A stretch of 64,000 nucleotides of DNA from Buddleja alternifolia (Eukaryota; Streptophyta; Magnoliopsida; Lamiales; Scrophulariaceae). Made by a program: the position numbers and the translations under genes. This document shows, piece after piece, positions 33,233 to 45,579 of this stretch. How positions within the stretch are numbered: position 1 is the stretch's first letter; the number at the start of each line of letters is the position of its first letter. The stretch is from NCBI GenBank assembly GCA_019426215.1, contig CM033405.1, forward strand, positions 34,335,239 through 34,399,238, in the 5' to 3' direction. A model generated the notes under the pieces. The model was not told where the DNA came from, ran no database searches, and saw only the letters and a list, made by a program, of their open reading frames with translations.

Positions 33233-34252
33233 CAAGGATCAAAATTTCGTTTCAATGATAAGTTTCGAGTTCTTAAATATAAGAAACGTTTCGGAAACGT
33301 CATGGAAAACTTGAAAAATACTAGAAACAAGGTAAAAATCGTGAAAAAAGAAATAAAGAAGGGTTGCTTCCTCTTTTCACTAGCAAAAAATAATAGTTGT
33401 GTAAAATGTTTATATATCTATATCAATAATCGATCAAATTACACAAATAAATAAAGTGGTAACGTTTGATTCAAGTTTAACATTTACAGAACATATAACG
33501 GATAAAATTTTAGTAACTTAAATTGTGAAATAAAAAATTCTAAAAATATTGTAATTGTGAAATAAAAAATTCTAAAAGTATTGTAGTGAAAAAAAATAAA
33601 AAATGGTAATGTTTGATTCAAGTTTAGCATTCACAGAGCATATAATTGATAAAATTTTAGTAACTTAAATTGTTAATTTTTTTTTCCTAAAAGTGTAGTC
33701 GTGAAAAAAAGAGAGGTTAATATGGATGATAACATGGTTTCAAATTCATCTGCAAATTATATGAAAAAATTACATTAATCGATAATACAATAATCTTCAT
33801 CTTGAGTCGCATGATAAAAAATCGTTCATCGGTGAAATAAATATTTGTTTGATTGTTAGATTTTTTACTCTTCATTTATTCTTCTTCTTCTTCTTTTTTT
33901 TCTTTTACCTTTTTCCTTACATTGAGAGATATGAGAGCTCTGTTGTATTTGCGATAGAGCAAATCTTTTTGAAAAGTAATTACCAAACTCTCAATGCTTT
34001 CTATGATTTTCATGGAAGTCTTTTTAAAACTCTCAATGTGTTGGCGATAGAGCAAATCTTTTTGAAAAAAAATTACCAAACTCTCAATGTTTCCATGTTC
34101 CATGGAAACGAACATAGAAACCATGGAAACATTGAGAGTTTCCATGGAAATATTAGAAACATTGAGAGTTTCCATGGAAACAATGTAATTTCAAAACTAC
34201 ATAGTGATTTTTCGAACGTTTCGGTGGAAAAGAAAAGAAACTTTGAACCATG
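33233..34252. mobile_element. hAT-like non-autonomous transposon present only in copy B
   Basis: This 1020-bp segment is flanked by a perfect 8-bp direct repeat ATTCCAAT (33225-33232 and 34253-34260) that occurs once at the equivalent place in copy A (7567-7574). Ends are imperfect inverted repeats: CAAGGATCAAAATTTC on the left, and CATGGTTCAAAGTTTC when the right end is reverse-complemented. The 8-bp duplication fits the hAT superfamily. The interior is AT-rich with no transposase; near the right end (34075-34190) it has several direct and inverted copies of a motif around TTTCCATGGAAA and ATTGAGAG. Confidence 0.85.
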
Positions 34253-34263
34253 ATTCCAATAAC

Positions 34264-34478
34264 TTTCACCCAAAACCTGTTGGTCTAGTGGTATACACCT
34301 CCCACTTTATGTGAGAGGTTCTGGGCTCGAATCCAGACTGTCACAAGTTGTGGCTCTTCCCTCCTTTATTGAGTTAGATAGAGTCTTTATGGCTCAGTTG
34401 AAAACTATCAACTCGAGTTTGTCAGATTAGATATGTAGGGTATATCTCATTTCCTCTTGAATTAAAAAATAAATAGAA
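34264..34478 (+). mobile_element. tRNA-derived SINE-like element, copy B
   Basis: Counterpart of the element at 7580-7790 with the same A box and B box. The hAT-like insertion of copy B lies immediately to its left. Edges approximate. Confidence 0.6.
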
Positions 34479-37141
34479 TTTAGAAACACAATCAAACATG
34501 CCTACATTTTCACACAAAAATCAAAAAACTCATTTTCTTATACATTTGAGGAAATGACGGTTTGAAAACGAAACGAAAAAACATCCAAACATAGCCTAAA
34601 TGTCTATTTTTCTTATAACTTAAGAGTTTCCTACTACTAATTTTTTTTCTTTTCTTGATATACCATAATTTCTTCTTCTTCTTTTTCTTTCTTTCTTTTT
34701 GGAAAGTGCCATTTTTAATGATCATTTCCTTTTAAACGACTCACTTGATATAATAATTTGTTATTAATAATGATTAACCACTATCAAATACTAAAAAAAT
34801 TATATGTTCAAATTTCATTCAAAACTTAATAATTTGGTGATGAGTGGGAGGAGTGTTATCTAATATGAGCGAGCTTTTTTTATTTTTGATTTTTCTTTCA
34901 ACTTACCTCTAAAATGTCATATTTGAAAAATATAATTTTCAAAAACTCAATAATTTCTTTTGTCACATATTTTAATTTTTGATTAAATTTTTTAAACACA
35001 CTATCTAAGTAATTTAAGACAATGTAGAAATTCATACGACTAAAGATTCCTTTGTCCATTTATCAACCTTTGTTATGTTCTACTTAAGCACGTACAACAT
35101 TTCTATCTACCTTACTGCAAAATGAACTTTAGACAAAGTTTATCCCTTTTTTTAGCATTTTTCGTGTGTATGATTATTAATCTACGTATATTTCTTAATT
35201 TGTGAGTAACATTAATTTGTTTTGTTCCTTGTGATCCACAAAAAATTCCCATATCACTCTTTCTAAAAATAATGAAAGTATGATATAAACATGCGTATCT
35301 TTATACGTAGTAATTTATAGAGCATATTCTCTAATATGAGATTTTGAAGAAAAAATAACTGTAAACATCATATTATTTAAAAAAATATCATTTTTATGAA
35401 TCTTCTTTCATGAAAAATAAAAATTATAATATATTTTCATTATATGTGCTATTAATTCTAATAACTTCAAGTATGTACGGATTGTTAGATATATGATGAT
35501 AATTTATTTGTACAAATATATCATAGTTTTAACTTAATGTTCTTCTATGTATCCATAAAAAAGTAGTAAAAGCTTTTACATAATGAAATGAGTCATTAAA
35601 ATTTTGAATATGCACCTATATTTTTAATACTAAATATTTACTTCATATGTCTCATAATTATTACTTTTTTAGGACAAACCAAAATAAGATTGAATTTCTT
35701 GATACCCTTTTTTTAATAATTCAATCAAAGTAATGATATGGAAACAATATCTTTTAACCACTACTAAATACTTCAAATTTTTAGACAATTTAGGATAGGA
35801 TTATCAAATATAAAAATTAAATATTTTTGTTTAGTTAAAATATTGGTGTGGGTAGAGTCTGAACTTGCAGGTTCCATATGAATTTTAGACCATAGGACAC
35901 TTTTATTTAACGATATTAATTTCCTCGTATAACATTGAGCGAGTTGTATATTATTGTGAGTTAATTGTTTATACAAAGTAGAATTCTATTTCATTTCATT
36001 ATATTATATTAAATAGTGTCCTACTACTAACATGTGTCCTCCTACTAACATGTTTCCTTTTTCTTTTTTGTTTATAATCATTTAAATAGTTTTCAACTAC
36101 TAATTTTTTTTTAATTTAAGTAAGGACATGTAAGTCTTTTCACAATGGAACAAACATATGAGTTATTCACACATTTATATAGGGGTTAGATAGATTAAGT
36201 TGATAAAAACTTGAACAGGAAATAAACAAATTTGTATGCGTACATATAAGATATGAATACAAATAATTATTTTGAAATACAAAGAATGGTTTGTTTTTAT
36301 ATTATTCTGTAAAGTATACTGTGGTACTCTTTGTTTTTCCATTATGAAAAGAATATTTTTAATGGTGTAATCAATTGACAATAATTAATACCAAAAGAGG
36401 TTGGTTTGAATGGAAGGAGCTCATGTAGCTTAAGACGAGGTCTCTTGTTTAATCCTTTGTTGATGCAAAAAAATTATTTGGGAGAGGTCTCCACAATTCT
36501 GCACTACAGCACCTAAAAGGATTAATATTTTGATAAATTATTAATATTTATATCTTTTAAATAATTATATAATGTTAAATTATATTTATTATAATATAAA
36601 TTTTAAATTTTTAAGTAACAATAACATCTTCTTCGCAAAATATAAAATATAAATAGTGAAGTATATTACAAGATAAATAAATAAAATATTTATACAAAAC
36701 GGTTTAATTAAAAAATATGAGTATTATTTGTTATGTTCAAAATGCATTTAGAAAACGAAAGTATTTTTCCATTACATGTGTATTTATTCTATAGATAAAA
36801 ATAAGTCATAATATTTTTGTTTATATATTTAGGAAATGTGTACAATATTATTGTACATATATTTATTCAATGGTCAAAATGCGCGTGCTGGTGTTGACTG
36901 TTTCAAGGAACCTGCAAGGAAGACATAATCCCCATTCATTTTTTAGCCCCCACTCTAGAAAATATCACTCATTAAAACTAATAATTAACAGAATCAATCA
37001 AACAACAATATTAACAGGAAAATCATAAAAATAAAATTAACACGGAGAATTTGATACCCTTTTTCCCTCTCTATCTCTCTCCGCCTGGCGAGGAATTTAG
37101 ATCCAATTCTGCGAGCGATAGAGAGTTCAAAGGAAAAATAA

Positions 37142-39358
37142 ATGGGAAGCGGTATAATAGGGTGGCAAGTAATTTCACTATGTTGTATAGCATTATGGAT
37201 CGTGATATCTTCAATGTTGGACCTGACTCAAAAGCTCAGATCTTTTACACAGTCATGGGTATCTAACCGTGTCTTATCTGCCACTCCCATTATTCTCAAG
37301 ATCCAGGTTTGTTTTCTGGCCTCCCAATAAATCTGTTTAAAGATTCGATATATATATATATATATATGTATATATAAACTGAGTGAATTTCTATTGGGTT
37401 TTACAGAAATACCAGAATAAAGATTTGGATGCCTTGTTTTCTGTGTTGTCTTGTGTTGTTTCTGTGCCTTTTTATACTGCCTTTCTTCCATTGCTTTTCT
37501 GGGTAAGCTCTCTCACATCACATGCACATTTTGTGTTTTGTATATTTCAAATTAAGAGAATTTTAAGACATTTTAGTTGTTAGACTTGTATGGCATTCCT
37601 TATGTATATGTTTTGGTGCTGTGTTTTAGACTGGGCATTGCAAATTGGCTAGGCAAATGACCCTCTTGATCGCTTTTTGCGATTATACCGGAAACGTTAT
37701 AAAGGTATAATCTTTCTCTATTGATCAACAATTTGTTTTTTATTTTTTTTCTTACAGATGCTCTGGTTTTATTTGTGATCTTGTTTACTGACTCAGTTTA
37801 TGACTGTGGCATAGGATGTGGTTTCGGCACCAAGACCGAGTTCTCCACCTGTTAGGAGAGTAACAGCCACCAAAGACGAGGAAGAGAATGCAATGGAATA
37901 TGGATTACCTTCCTCACACACTCTTAATACTGTTTGCTTGTCAGGGTACATAGAACTTCTTGCTTTTTGCTTCCTTAGTTTTGCAGTTTTGTTGGTTAAA
38001 CTTTGCTGAGGCTGAGCTAGGATTCGTTTTTATCTGAAAGTTGATTTTGCTTTAGCTTATAAGTGATCTGTCTGAACTTCTCGAGTGTTTTTGGGCAATC
38101 CAGATACTTACTACACTACATTCTGGCCTACACTGAAAGTAATGATGCCTTGGTAGAGTTTGTGGGAGTCACGATCGCTTGTTTGGTTGTTGGTCTCATT
38201 GGATTAGGTAGGTTTCAATTTATTCCATAAAATTTCTAACGGTTTCTTACTCTTGATCTGGTATTTGCTTCATTTCAAGTTGCCCATATTAAAAGAAGTT
38301 ATTTGTTAGGAAGGATATACCTTGGAATGCACAGCTTAATTGACATTCTTGCTGGTCTGGCTTTTGGACTGGGAATTCTAGCATTATGGCTCTCGGTTTC
38401 TGAGTACATAGATAATTTCGTCGTTTCAGGTCAAAATGGTAAAGATGCTACTTCCCTTCAGCATTGCATGCTTAACAATTAATTTGAAGGAAATAAGTAG
38501 TTGTCTTTTATTCCAACTTGAGTTTTAAGATCTTTCTAGCCAATAGGGAGAGAGTAGCTTATTGAAAATTACATTATAAATTTGTGATCAAATACCCGTT
38601 GTAATTCACTGCTTGGATTATGTATCTATACTCGATATGCTTCGGTTCAATTTTTTAAACTTTGAGGAGTCTTTTGTCTGCAGTTGTATCATTCTGGGCA
38701 ACCCTTAGTTTTTTGCTACTCTTTGCTTACCCAACTCCTGAATTTCCAACGCCAAGCTTTGAGTTTCACACGGCCTTCAATGGTGTTGCTTTGGGAATTG
38801 TAAGTGCAGATTCTCCTTCTTTTTAGTATTAGTACATTTGAAATCCACGTGTATGCTGCAAACTTAACTAATTGTTCTCTTTTCTTTTTTAAAAACTCAA
38901 CATATTTACCCTTGTAACTTCCATTAATCGAAAATTATGTTATCCAGGTGATCGGGATCCATCAGACATTCAATCAGTTTCACCACGAAGACGTTGCACG
39001 TGTATTTTCCCCTCAGCTTACATTTCTAGCATTTATAGGTAGATTACTATTGGGAATCCCAACAATCCTTCTCGTGAAATTTTGTAGTAAAGCTCTCGCC
39101 AAAAGGATTCTTCCCATTCTTGCAAACACTTTGGGAATCCCAATAATATCAACACGCTATATACCTGCCTTAAACGGCATACCTAATGATAAAAAGTCAG
39201 ACGACATAAAGCAATCAGGTTATTTCCAGAAAGTACTATTTTTCTCCAAGCAGACCTCGTTTGATGTTGATACTGGCATAAAGTTCCTTCAATACGCTGG
39301 TCTTGCTTGGTCCGTTGTTGACCTTGTTCCTTCTTTGTTCTTTCACTTAGGCTTGTGA
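37142..39358 (+). CDS. LPPD: Lipid phosphate phosphatase delta / long-chain-base-1-phosphate phosphatase, copy B
   Basis: Membrane PAP2-family enzyme of the SPP1/LPPD type, which removes phosphate from sphingoid-base 1-phosphates, probably in the ER. Eight exons with GT-AG introns: 37142-37306, 37407-37502, 37630-37704, 37815-37945, 38104-38207, 38310-38438, 38684-38799 and 38948-39358. They join in frame to 408 residues, close to the Arabidopsis protein. The three phosphatase signatures are complete: KDVVSAPRP (112-120), PSSH (144-147) and RIYLGMHSLID (192-202). Hydrophobic segments occur at 5-25, 65-87 and several places in the C-terminal half. It is convergent with the downstream FAR gene, with under 400 bp between stop codons. 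Confidence 0.93.
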
Positions 39359-39745
39359 TGAACTTTAATTTTTTTTATCGTAGTAGAATTTGATTAGAGT
39401 TGTGACCTATAATGTAGTATGCTAGTCTTTAAATGCTTACTGTATAGTGACATATCCAAATTTTTGTGTAATATAATCCATTATAATGGAAATTGAGTTA
39501 CTTTGCTGTTCTACTTAATAGTACTGTATTTTCAATGTTTCCTACATTAAAGGACAAATTATGAGTATAGGTTTTATCCTAGAACTGATTTTATTATAAT
39601 CAACTATAAACTGGAAGTCTCTTTTTCGCCTTGAGAAAGTACACTAGTTGGTGAAAGAAAGGCGCAAAATAAACCACACTTTTACAGTTTTGTTGCAGAA
39701 AACTAATAGCAATTGTTTTTGTTTTTTTTACTGAAATCTGCATTA
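39359..39745. other. Convergent 3' spacer, copy B
   Basis: Equivalent of 12654-13040: it holds the 3' UTRs of the phosphatase and FAR genes. Nothing else seen. Confidence 0.6.
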
Positions 39746-42384
39746 TTAGCTGCTGAGACCTCTTCCCTTCATCACATGCCTCCTCAACCCTGGAATGTGA
39801 ACATTAGATATATAATCTTTCCAATCTATGTTCTCAACATCGAATCCAAATTGTTGTCTCTCTTCCTTGGACATTATTCCCATCAGTCTTTTCGTGTTGC
39901 TGTTGTCGAACCTGTCATTTTCTTAACCGTTAGATGACAGAGAGAGCACCATATGAAGCATCAGATGATTATTTTAAAGAGGTTTCGAGACTTATTTAGC
40001 ATACAGAATAATGAGAAATCTTGAACTTACCTCCCACCATAGAAAGTGTAGGGTTCGTATATATTAGCCAAATATTTCGCTTGCTCCACTGATTTTCTGC
40101 AGATTATTTCGAGTTTCTGAGACAACCTCCCATTAAGATTGGACAAAGCTCCTAGCCCGGTTCGATTTATTGCATGCTTCCAGAGGTGAGAGGAGAAATC
40201 TTCCATGGAGTTAAATAGCTTCATTTTTGGAACACGAACGGGGCTCCCTGATGAATCGATGAATGGCGAGGAATTGAAGTGTTCATAGAGCAATTTGGCC
40301 AGGTCCTTGAAAACCAAGGGGTTCACAACAGATGAAGCAACCTGATATAGGGACGAAATCAGAATTCTTAATCTTGAGGGGGGTAATTTAGCAATTTGAA
40401 GATGATGAAATTTATAGAGGGCTCGGGTCCAGCCCCTATACGCTTTGTCTCTAACCTGATAGATATTATATTCCGGTTTGCCAGCTGTCCCGTGCTTCGC
40501 CATGGCTGCCAAGGTCGCGTTTACGACCATATCAGCTGGAACCTAAAAAATTGCAATTTATTCTCAGTGTCTGTTACCAAAACTAGCATAAGATATGAAT
40601 CCAAGTTAAATTAATTTTGGATTTTTTGGAAAAGAGAAGATACTTACTACATCAAGAACTCCATTGGGATCAACCAGAAACCCTGTGAGCTGCCCTTTTC
40701 CATAGTGCAAAATGATTGGATCCATCATCCTGTAAAATCAAATAAAATTTTGTTAGTAACCTGAAAATTTATACCAAAATTTATTTTCAGTTATATTACC
40801 TGTTTCCTTCCATCCATCCAGGGAATGGCTCTTTATACGTGCTCTCGATAACACTCGGCCTGATTACAACGACGGGTATGTCACCTCTCAGATTATCTAT
40901 CATCATTTCTCCCATTGCCTTTGTAAATACATATGTATCTTGCCAACCAAACTTGTTTGCCCTGACCAAATTATACGTTTAATCGAAAAAAAATCATTTA
41001 AGGAAACTTAAAAACTAGAGAAAGAGTTACTTTTACCTCTGCATCCCTAATTCTTTCATTTTCTGAAGCACTGTATTGTCTTCAAGAGCATGTTTTGATT
41101 CCAAAACTAACTTTATTTCATCTTCTACGCTCAAGTTAGGAAGCGATACTTTGTGGTTCCCGTAAAAAACTATCTCGCCTGCTATACTTTCACCAATGCT
41201 GAAGGGCTTCTCCATGACTCTGCCTTGCCTTTGTCCATTCACATAAGCTGATATAAATACAAAACATGGACATATTCTTAAAAATCACCAAATTTCAGAC
41301 AAACATGTAATAATTCTAAAGTTTTAATGAGACTAGATTTTATTGCCTGTTGAAACTTGTAGGAAGAGCTTCAGTTTCTGGCATTGTTTGGCAAAACTCA
41401 TGAGACGAGTCGGTCCACCAGTATTTATATCAAGAGCTGTATCATACCTGAAAAAAAAAATTCGAATGTTCTTATAACTAATAAATGTCTTTGTTATTCA
41501 CATTAAAACAAAAACATTAAAGAGTAAAAATTTTGGTAACCTTTCATCGAAAGTGGTATTAGCTGCAGAATTTATGATTACATCAACTTCTTCAGTCATG
41601 AAATCAGCTGCATCTTCATCTAAACCAAGATTAGGTTCGCAAACATTTCCAACCACGGGAATCAACTTACTCAACATGAATGTGTGATAAGATTTTCCAT
41701 GGATTTGCTTCAGACGCTTGAAAAGTTCTGCATTGATGATCTACAATTGGACATGTATCAGAAGATCTTTTTTACGCGAAAATGACAGAGAGAAGCAAAA
41801 AAACAATGAAATAGAAATGCATACTTCGTTTTTCAATCTTTCTAGCGCAGCTTCTTTGTTCTTAGCCTTGATCAAGACAAATATCTTAAGAACATCAGGA
41901 GCTGTCCTTAGTATTTTCTCAATGAGAACTGAAAAATTTATAGGACAAACAATTTAAAATAATGCAAATTTTTATCAAAATGTTACAAATGAACAAAAAT
42001 TTAAGTAAAGATGATACCTTTCCCCAAAAATCCAGTTGCACCAGTAATGAGAAAGGCTTTCCCTCGAAGAAACTTGACAATGCCGATACCTTCATCATGC
42101 ATGTCCACATTAAGAGATGTGGGCTGTCCACCAGGGGATACCAAATGATCTTTCCCATTTGGACTTAAAACTAAACTCCCGGCTTCTATTAAAGACGGTC
42201 CATGATCCGGGCTAATCAATGGCGACGTTTCTGTAAAAACAGATGAAATCCCACTAGATTTTATTGCATGGTTACCACTTTGGCAATAAACCACGTTCTT
42301 CTTTGGTTTCGAGAAGAGCCCTTCATGCTTATAGTTCGAGTTTTTCACAATGGAGATGGAAGAGCTCAGAGAGAAAGCTTCCAT
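39746..42384 (-). CDS. FAR2: Fatty acyl reductase, FAR2/MALE STERILITY 2 type, chloroplast, copy B
   Basis: NADPH-dependent reductase that makes primary fatty alcohols from acyl-ACP or acyl-CoA. FAR2/MS2 homologues act in plastids and supply sporopollenin for the pollen wall. Nine exons: 42018-42384, 41825-41928, 41541-41740, 41347-41447, 41037-41247, 40800-40961, 40648-40729, 40031-40542 and 39746-39911, joining in frame to 634 residues (Arabidopsis FAR2 is about 616). The N-terminal 90 residues are Ser/Lys-rich and fit a plastid transit peptide. TGATGFLGK ends exon 1, the YVFTK active site is at 338-342, and the Sterile-family C-terminal domain fills the last exons. Intron 4 uses a GC donor. 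The start is the Met of MEAFSLSS; an upstream in-frame Met adds 15 unlikely residues. Confidence 0.93.
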
Positions 42385-44114
42385 TGTTTTCACAAGGGAA
42401 GTGAAAAAGATATAGTGAAAGAGTTGCAAGACAAACTAAAGCTTTTTTGAGGTGAATTTCTTGGTTTACAAACTTTAGCTAATCAACTTTTTTTTTCCTT
42501 CTTTTTTATTTAGAAAAAGAAGTTGACAAACTAGTTTGTTTAAGATATGAGTTTGGTTAGATTGGAGTGAGAGGAAAGTAGATGATTTGGTAAGGTTTTA
42601 AGGGAGAATGAGATAAGAATTAGGAGAATAACAAGAAGGCTCTCTTTTTGCCACCCCTATTCACACACTTACTTAGAAACTACTAATTTGGAGGAAATTT
42701 AATTGTTTTTATATATTAATTTAGTCATCTTAGACAGTTATACAAGAATGAATGATAACACCAGAATAAAGGGTGTGAGAATTGCGCTAGATATTAGCTA
42801 CAGGACCTTAGAAAGTCCACATCCATTAATACAGAAACAAAAGATTTTTTTTTTTTATATATATATATACACACACATAGGTATTAATTTGCATTGATAA
42901 CAGTTTATCTGCAAAAATTATTTAAATGTGTTCTATTAGAAGCATTCATAATTGGTTTGCGGGGTTGTTATTTTGTAGTTTTGTAGTATTTGATCATCTA
43001 TAATTAGTTAAGAACAAGTTTCTCGTTGGTTATTTAGTGTGAAAAATAGAACAAGTTCCTATGTTATTAATTTGCACACTTGTACAACTGTACAAGTCCT
43101 AATTCTTTATTTATGACACACCTAATAAAGTTACTTATTCAGCTCCAAGCTGTTCTTGCAGTCAATAGTAGTATAATATTAATCGATCTAGGTTGATCAT
43201 CTATGTTCCTATGTGGTGCGATATATATGAGTGACATCCATTATCTATAAATGATTATACATGACTTGAGAATCTGAATGCTTGTGTCACTTGTTCGAAA
43301 AATTGAATTGGAACTTATGTATTATTAATCCACATTTGACTAGATGAATTTAGTGTATATTTGCTCAAGTTCAATTTGAAATGAATGAAGTATTAATTCA
43401 AAATAACCCACTTAATGTTCATCGAGCGAATGTTGATCAAACGATAGCATCGTATAGTTAGCAAACGTGATTGTACGGATGCAACAACATAATGTTAATG
43501 TATTACTTTTCACTAATGATATGAATTGTAAAGCATACACTTTACAGAAGATGAGGAACTGAAAAGTGTATGCTTTACATTTCATAGCATTACTGGAAAG
43601 TGTAAGCTTTACAATTCGTATCATTAGTGGAAAGTAATACATTAACACGTCCAATAAAAAATTAGTGTTGAGTCAATTGTGTCCGTCTTAGGCACAATTT
43701 TCCTACTCTATCGATAAACCCCCTAAAATCCGAATTTCATTCATTCACTTTCAACATATATACTTTATATCTTCTCCTGTTTAAGTACTTTTGTTTAGCA
43801 CTATGAGCATTTTTTTTATTTCTTTAAAGAAAGTTCAAAATAAAGTTTCGTTTGTGGGTTCTCGAATTTTACAGTGCTACTTTCCTAAGAAATTAATCAT
43901 TGAAGCTTAATAACCGATTATCACATTCATAAACACAAGGTCTCGTCACTAAGCCCAAACGAGACAAATTACTACATAGAACCAGAAAAGCGAAGCTAGA
44001 CTAGAAAGATTACATCTTCACATCCCTCCAAATTTTAAGCCATAACGCCATGAACAACCATGGGATTAAGAAATATATATATAGCATTCTTGTATATCTA
44101 AGAATTATGCTTGC
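42385..44114. other. Spacer between FAR copy B and the BAHD gene
   Basis: Homology with copy A ends near 42515. The spacer should contain the FAR promoter and BAHD 3' UTR. It has a T run with a TA microsatellite near 42847-42868 and the foldback at 43494-43646. No coding sequence recognised. Confidence 0.55.
43494..43646. repeat. Foldback repeat with about 50-bp arms
   Basis: The left arm begins GTTAATGTATTACTTTTCAC and the right arm, read in reverse complement, begins GTTAATGTATTACTTTCCAC; pairing continues through CTAATGATATGAATTGTAAAG with few mismatches. Inside the hairpin a 13-mer like AAAGTGTATGCTT recurs in alternating orientation. No clear target duplication was found, so a foldback MITE or a small-RNA hairpin are both open. 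Confidence 0.8.
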
Positions 44115-45543
44115 TCAATTAATTAAGAAGTTATGAAAGTGAAATTGGAATCTTTCCATCTCCTGAGGAGGTCGTTGAATCAAGATGTTAACTCCATCAA
44201 CGGCCGGAAACGCCCAACAAAGACTATCCATATCGTTCACCACAGGCCCACAGAACACTGGCTTCCCCCATGGAAATACCACCTCGTCAAATCCTAATCT
44301 TAACCATGAAGTCACTATCATGTCTCCATAAGGTATCCCTTTGTAAATCTCCACAAAATCAATCGCAGATCTTGCGTACTCGTCCGTCACTCTACCGATC
44401 CCCTCCGACACCATTTCCACCACCTTCGAAAACGGCGATTTCTCGAGAACTCCGCATTGTGCCGATGAATAAGCAAGTAATATCGCATTGCCGCAGAATT
44501 CAGGTGGCAATGGCGGATTTAGCCTTGACCTCAGATCAACAGCGTTAAGGAGAGACGACTCTCTATCCTTATCGTCCTCGGTTTGGCACGAGGCCAATGC
44601 TTTGCACCGCCATATGAGCGCCGCCACGACGTTGTAGGTGGTGATTTTCGCGGCGTTTGGATTATCTGTTTCGGCCTTGGCCTTTAATAGATTGATGTCG
44701 TTTGAGGTTAATTTGAGGACTTTGAAGTCCAATTCTTGCTTGATGACTAAATTTGGAGGCTCGAGGAGTGGGAGCTCGGGCAAGAGAAACTCGGGGTGTG
44801 GGAATGTGACTAGCGGTGGAGATCTGGCGGTGAGGCAGTGGCGGTCGTGGACCGGGATGAACGGCAATGGTTTGTCGTCGAATGCTTGTGATGCTAGATT
44901 TTCTTGGAACATTTTGGCGGCTAATCCGTCGAGCAAGATGTGATTATTTGACATGCCAATTGCAAAACCACCACACTTGAATGATGTGACCTGCATGCAT
45001 GTGTTCATAATTTCAATCATAAGCAAAGGGAATATGACGTAGAATGTATTATATGTAGAGCTCGAATCTCTCTAAAGCGAGTTTTTTGTTCGAACATAAT
45101 TTCAACGATTATAAGTTTAATCCATGAGGGGAGTGGTCAATTAGTTATGAAAATGTAATTCATTCACCTTATGATGCTGGATTCAAGCAAATCGAATTTG
45201 AGTTAAAAAAGTTTGCCTAATACTACAATTAGTGATAAAATATTAGACGAATAATATTAACCATCTTTAGCTATATGTACAAACTGAAATTTTTTACTTT
45301 TACGTTACTATTTACAAGTTAGCAATTCGTGCATAACCACAATTCAAGAATAACAAAATATATATAGTCACAATATTATTTTGGCAGTTAATTGTTGTCT
45401 CTAAATTGTCGATGTATTTCATTGTAGATGTTTGTCGTCTCTGAGTTGTCGATGGAAATGTTTCACTACCTGTTATCAACATGTAACATTATTTTTTTCA
45501 CTAATTATTATAGTTAGTGACGATGTTATCACTTTAACACCTT

Positions 45544-45579
<36 letters not shown>

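Larger units (their letters stand above)
32789..34596. mobile_element. Tourist/Harbinger-like element, copy B, interrupted by a hAT-like insertion
   Basis: Same element as 7131-7910, with identical GGCTATGTTTG / CAAACATAGCC ends and TAA flanks. It is 1028 bp longer here because of the hAT-like insertion and its 8-bp target duplication at 33233-34260. Confidence 0.8.
31213..37141. other. AT-rich spacer between helicase and phosphatase, copy B
   Basis: Divergent-promoter spacer equivalent to 5550-10438. It holds a TA microsatellite (about 31468-31485), GA tracts (about 31688-31725), the Tourist-like element with its nested SINE and hAT-like insertion, and the diverged repeat pair of copy A. 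A 14-bp insertion relative to copy A lies near 36773. No protein-coding gene seen. Confidence 0.6.

Noticed and set aside
33849..34253. 134-codon open frame with repeated FHGN/NIES units
   Set aside because: It lies inside the hAT-like insertion and merely translates its short internal DNA repeats; it crosses the element's right edge.
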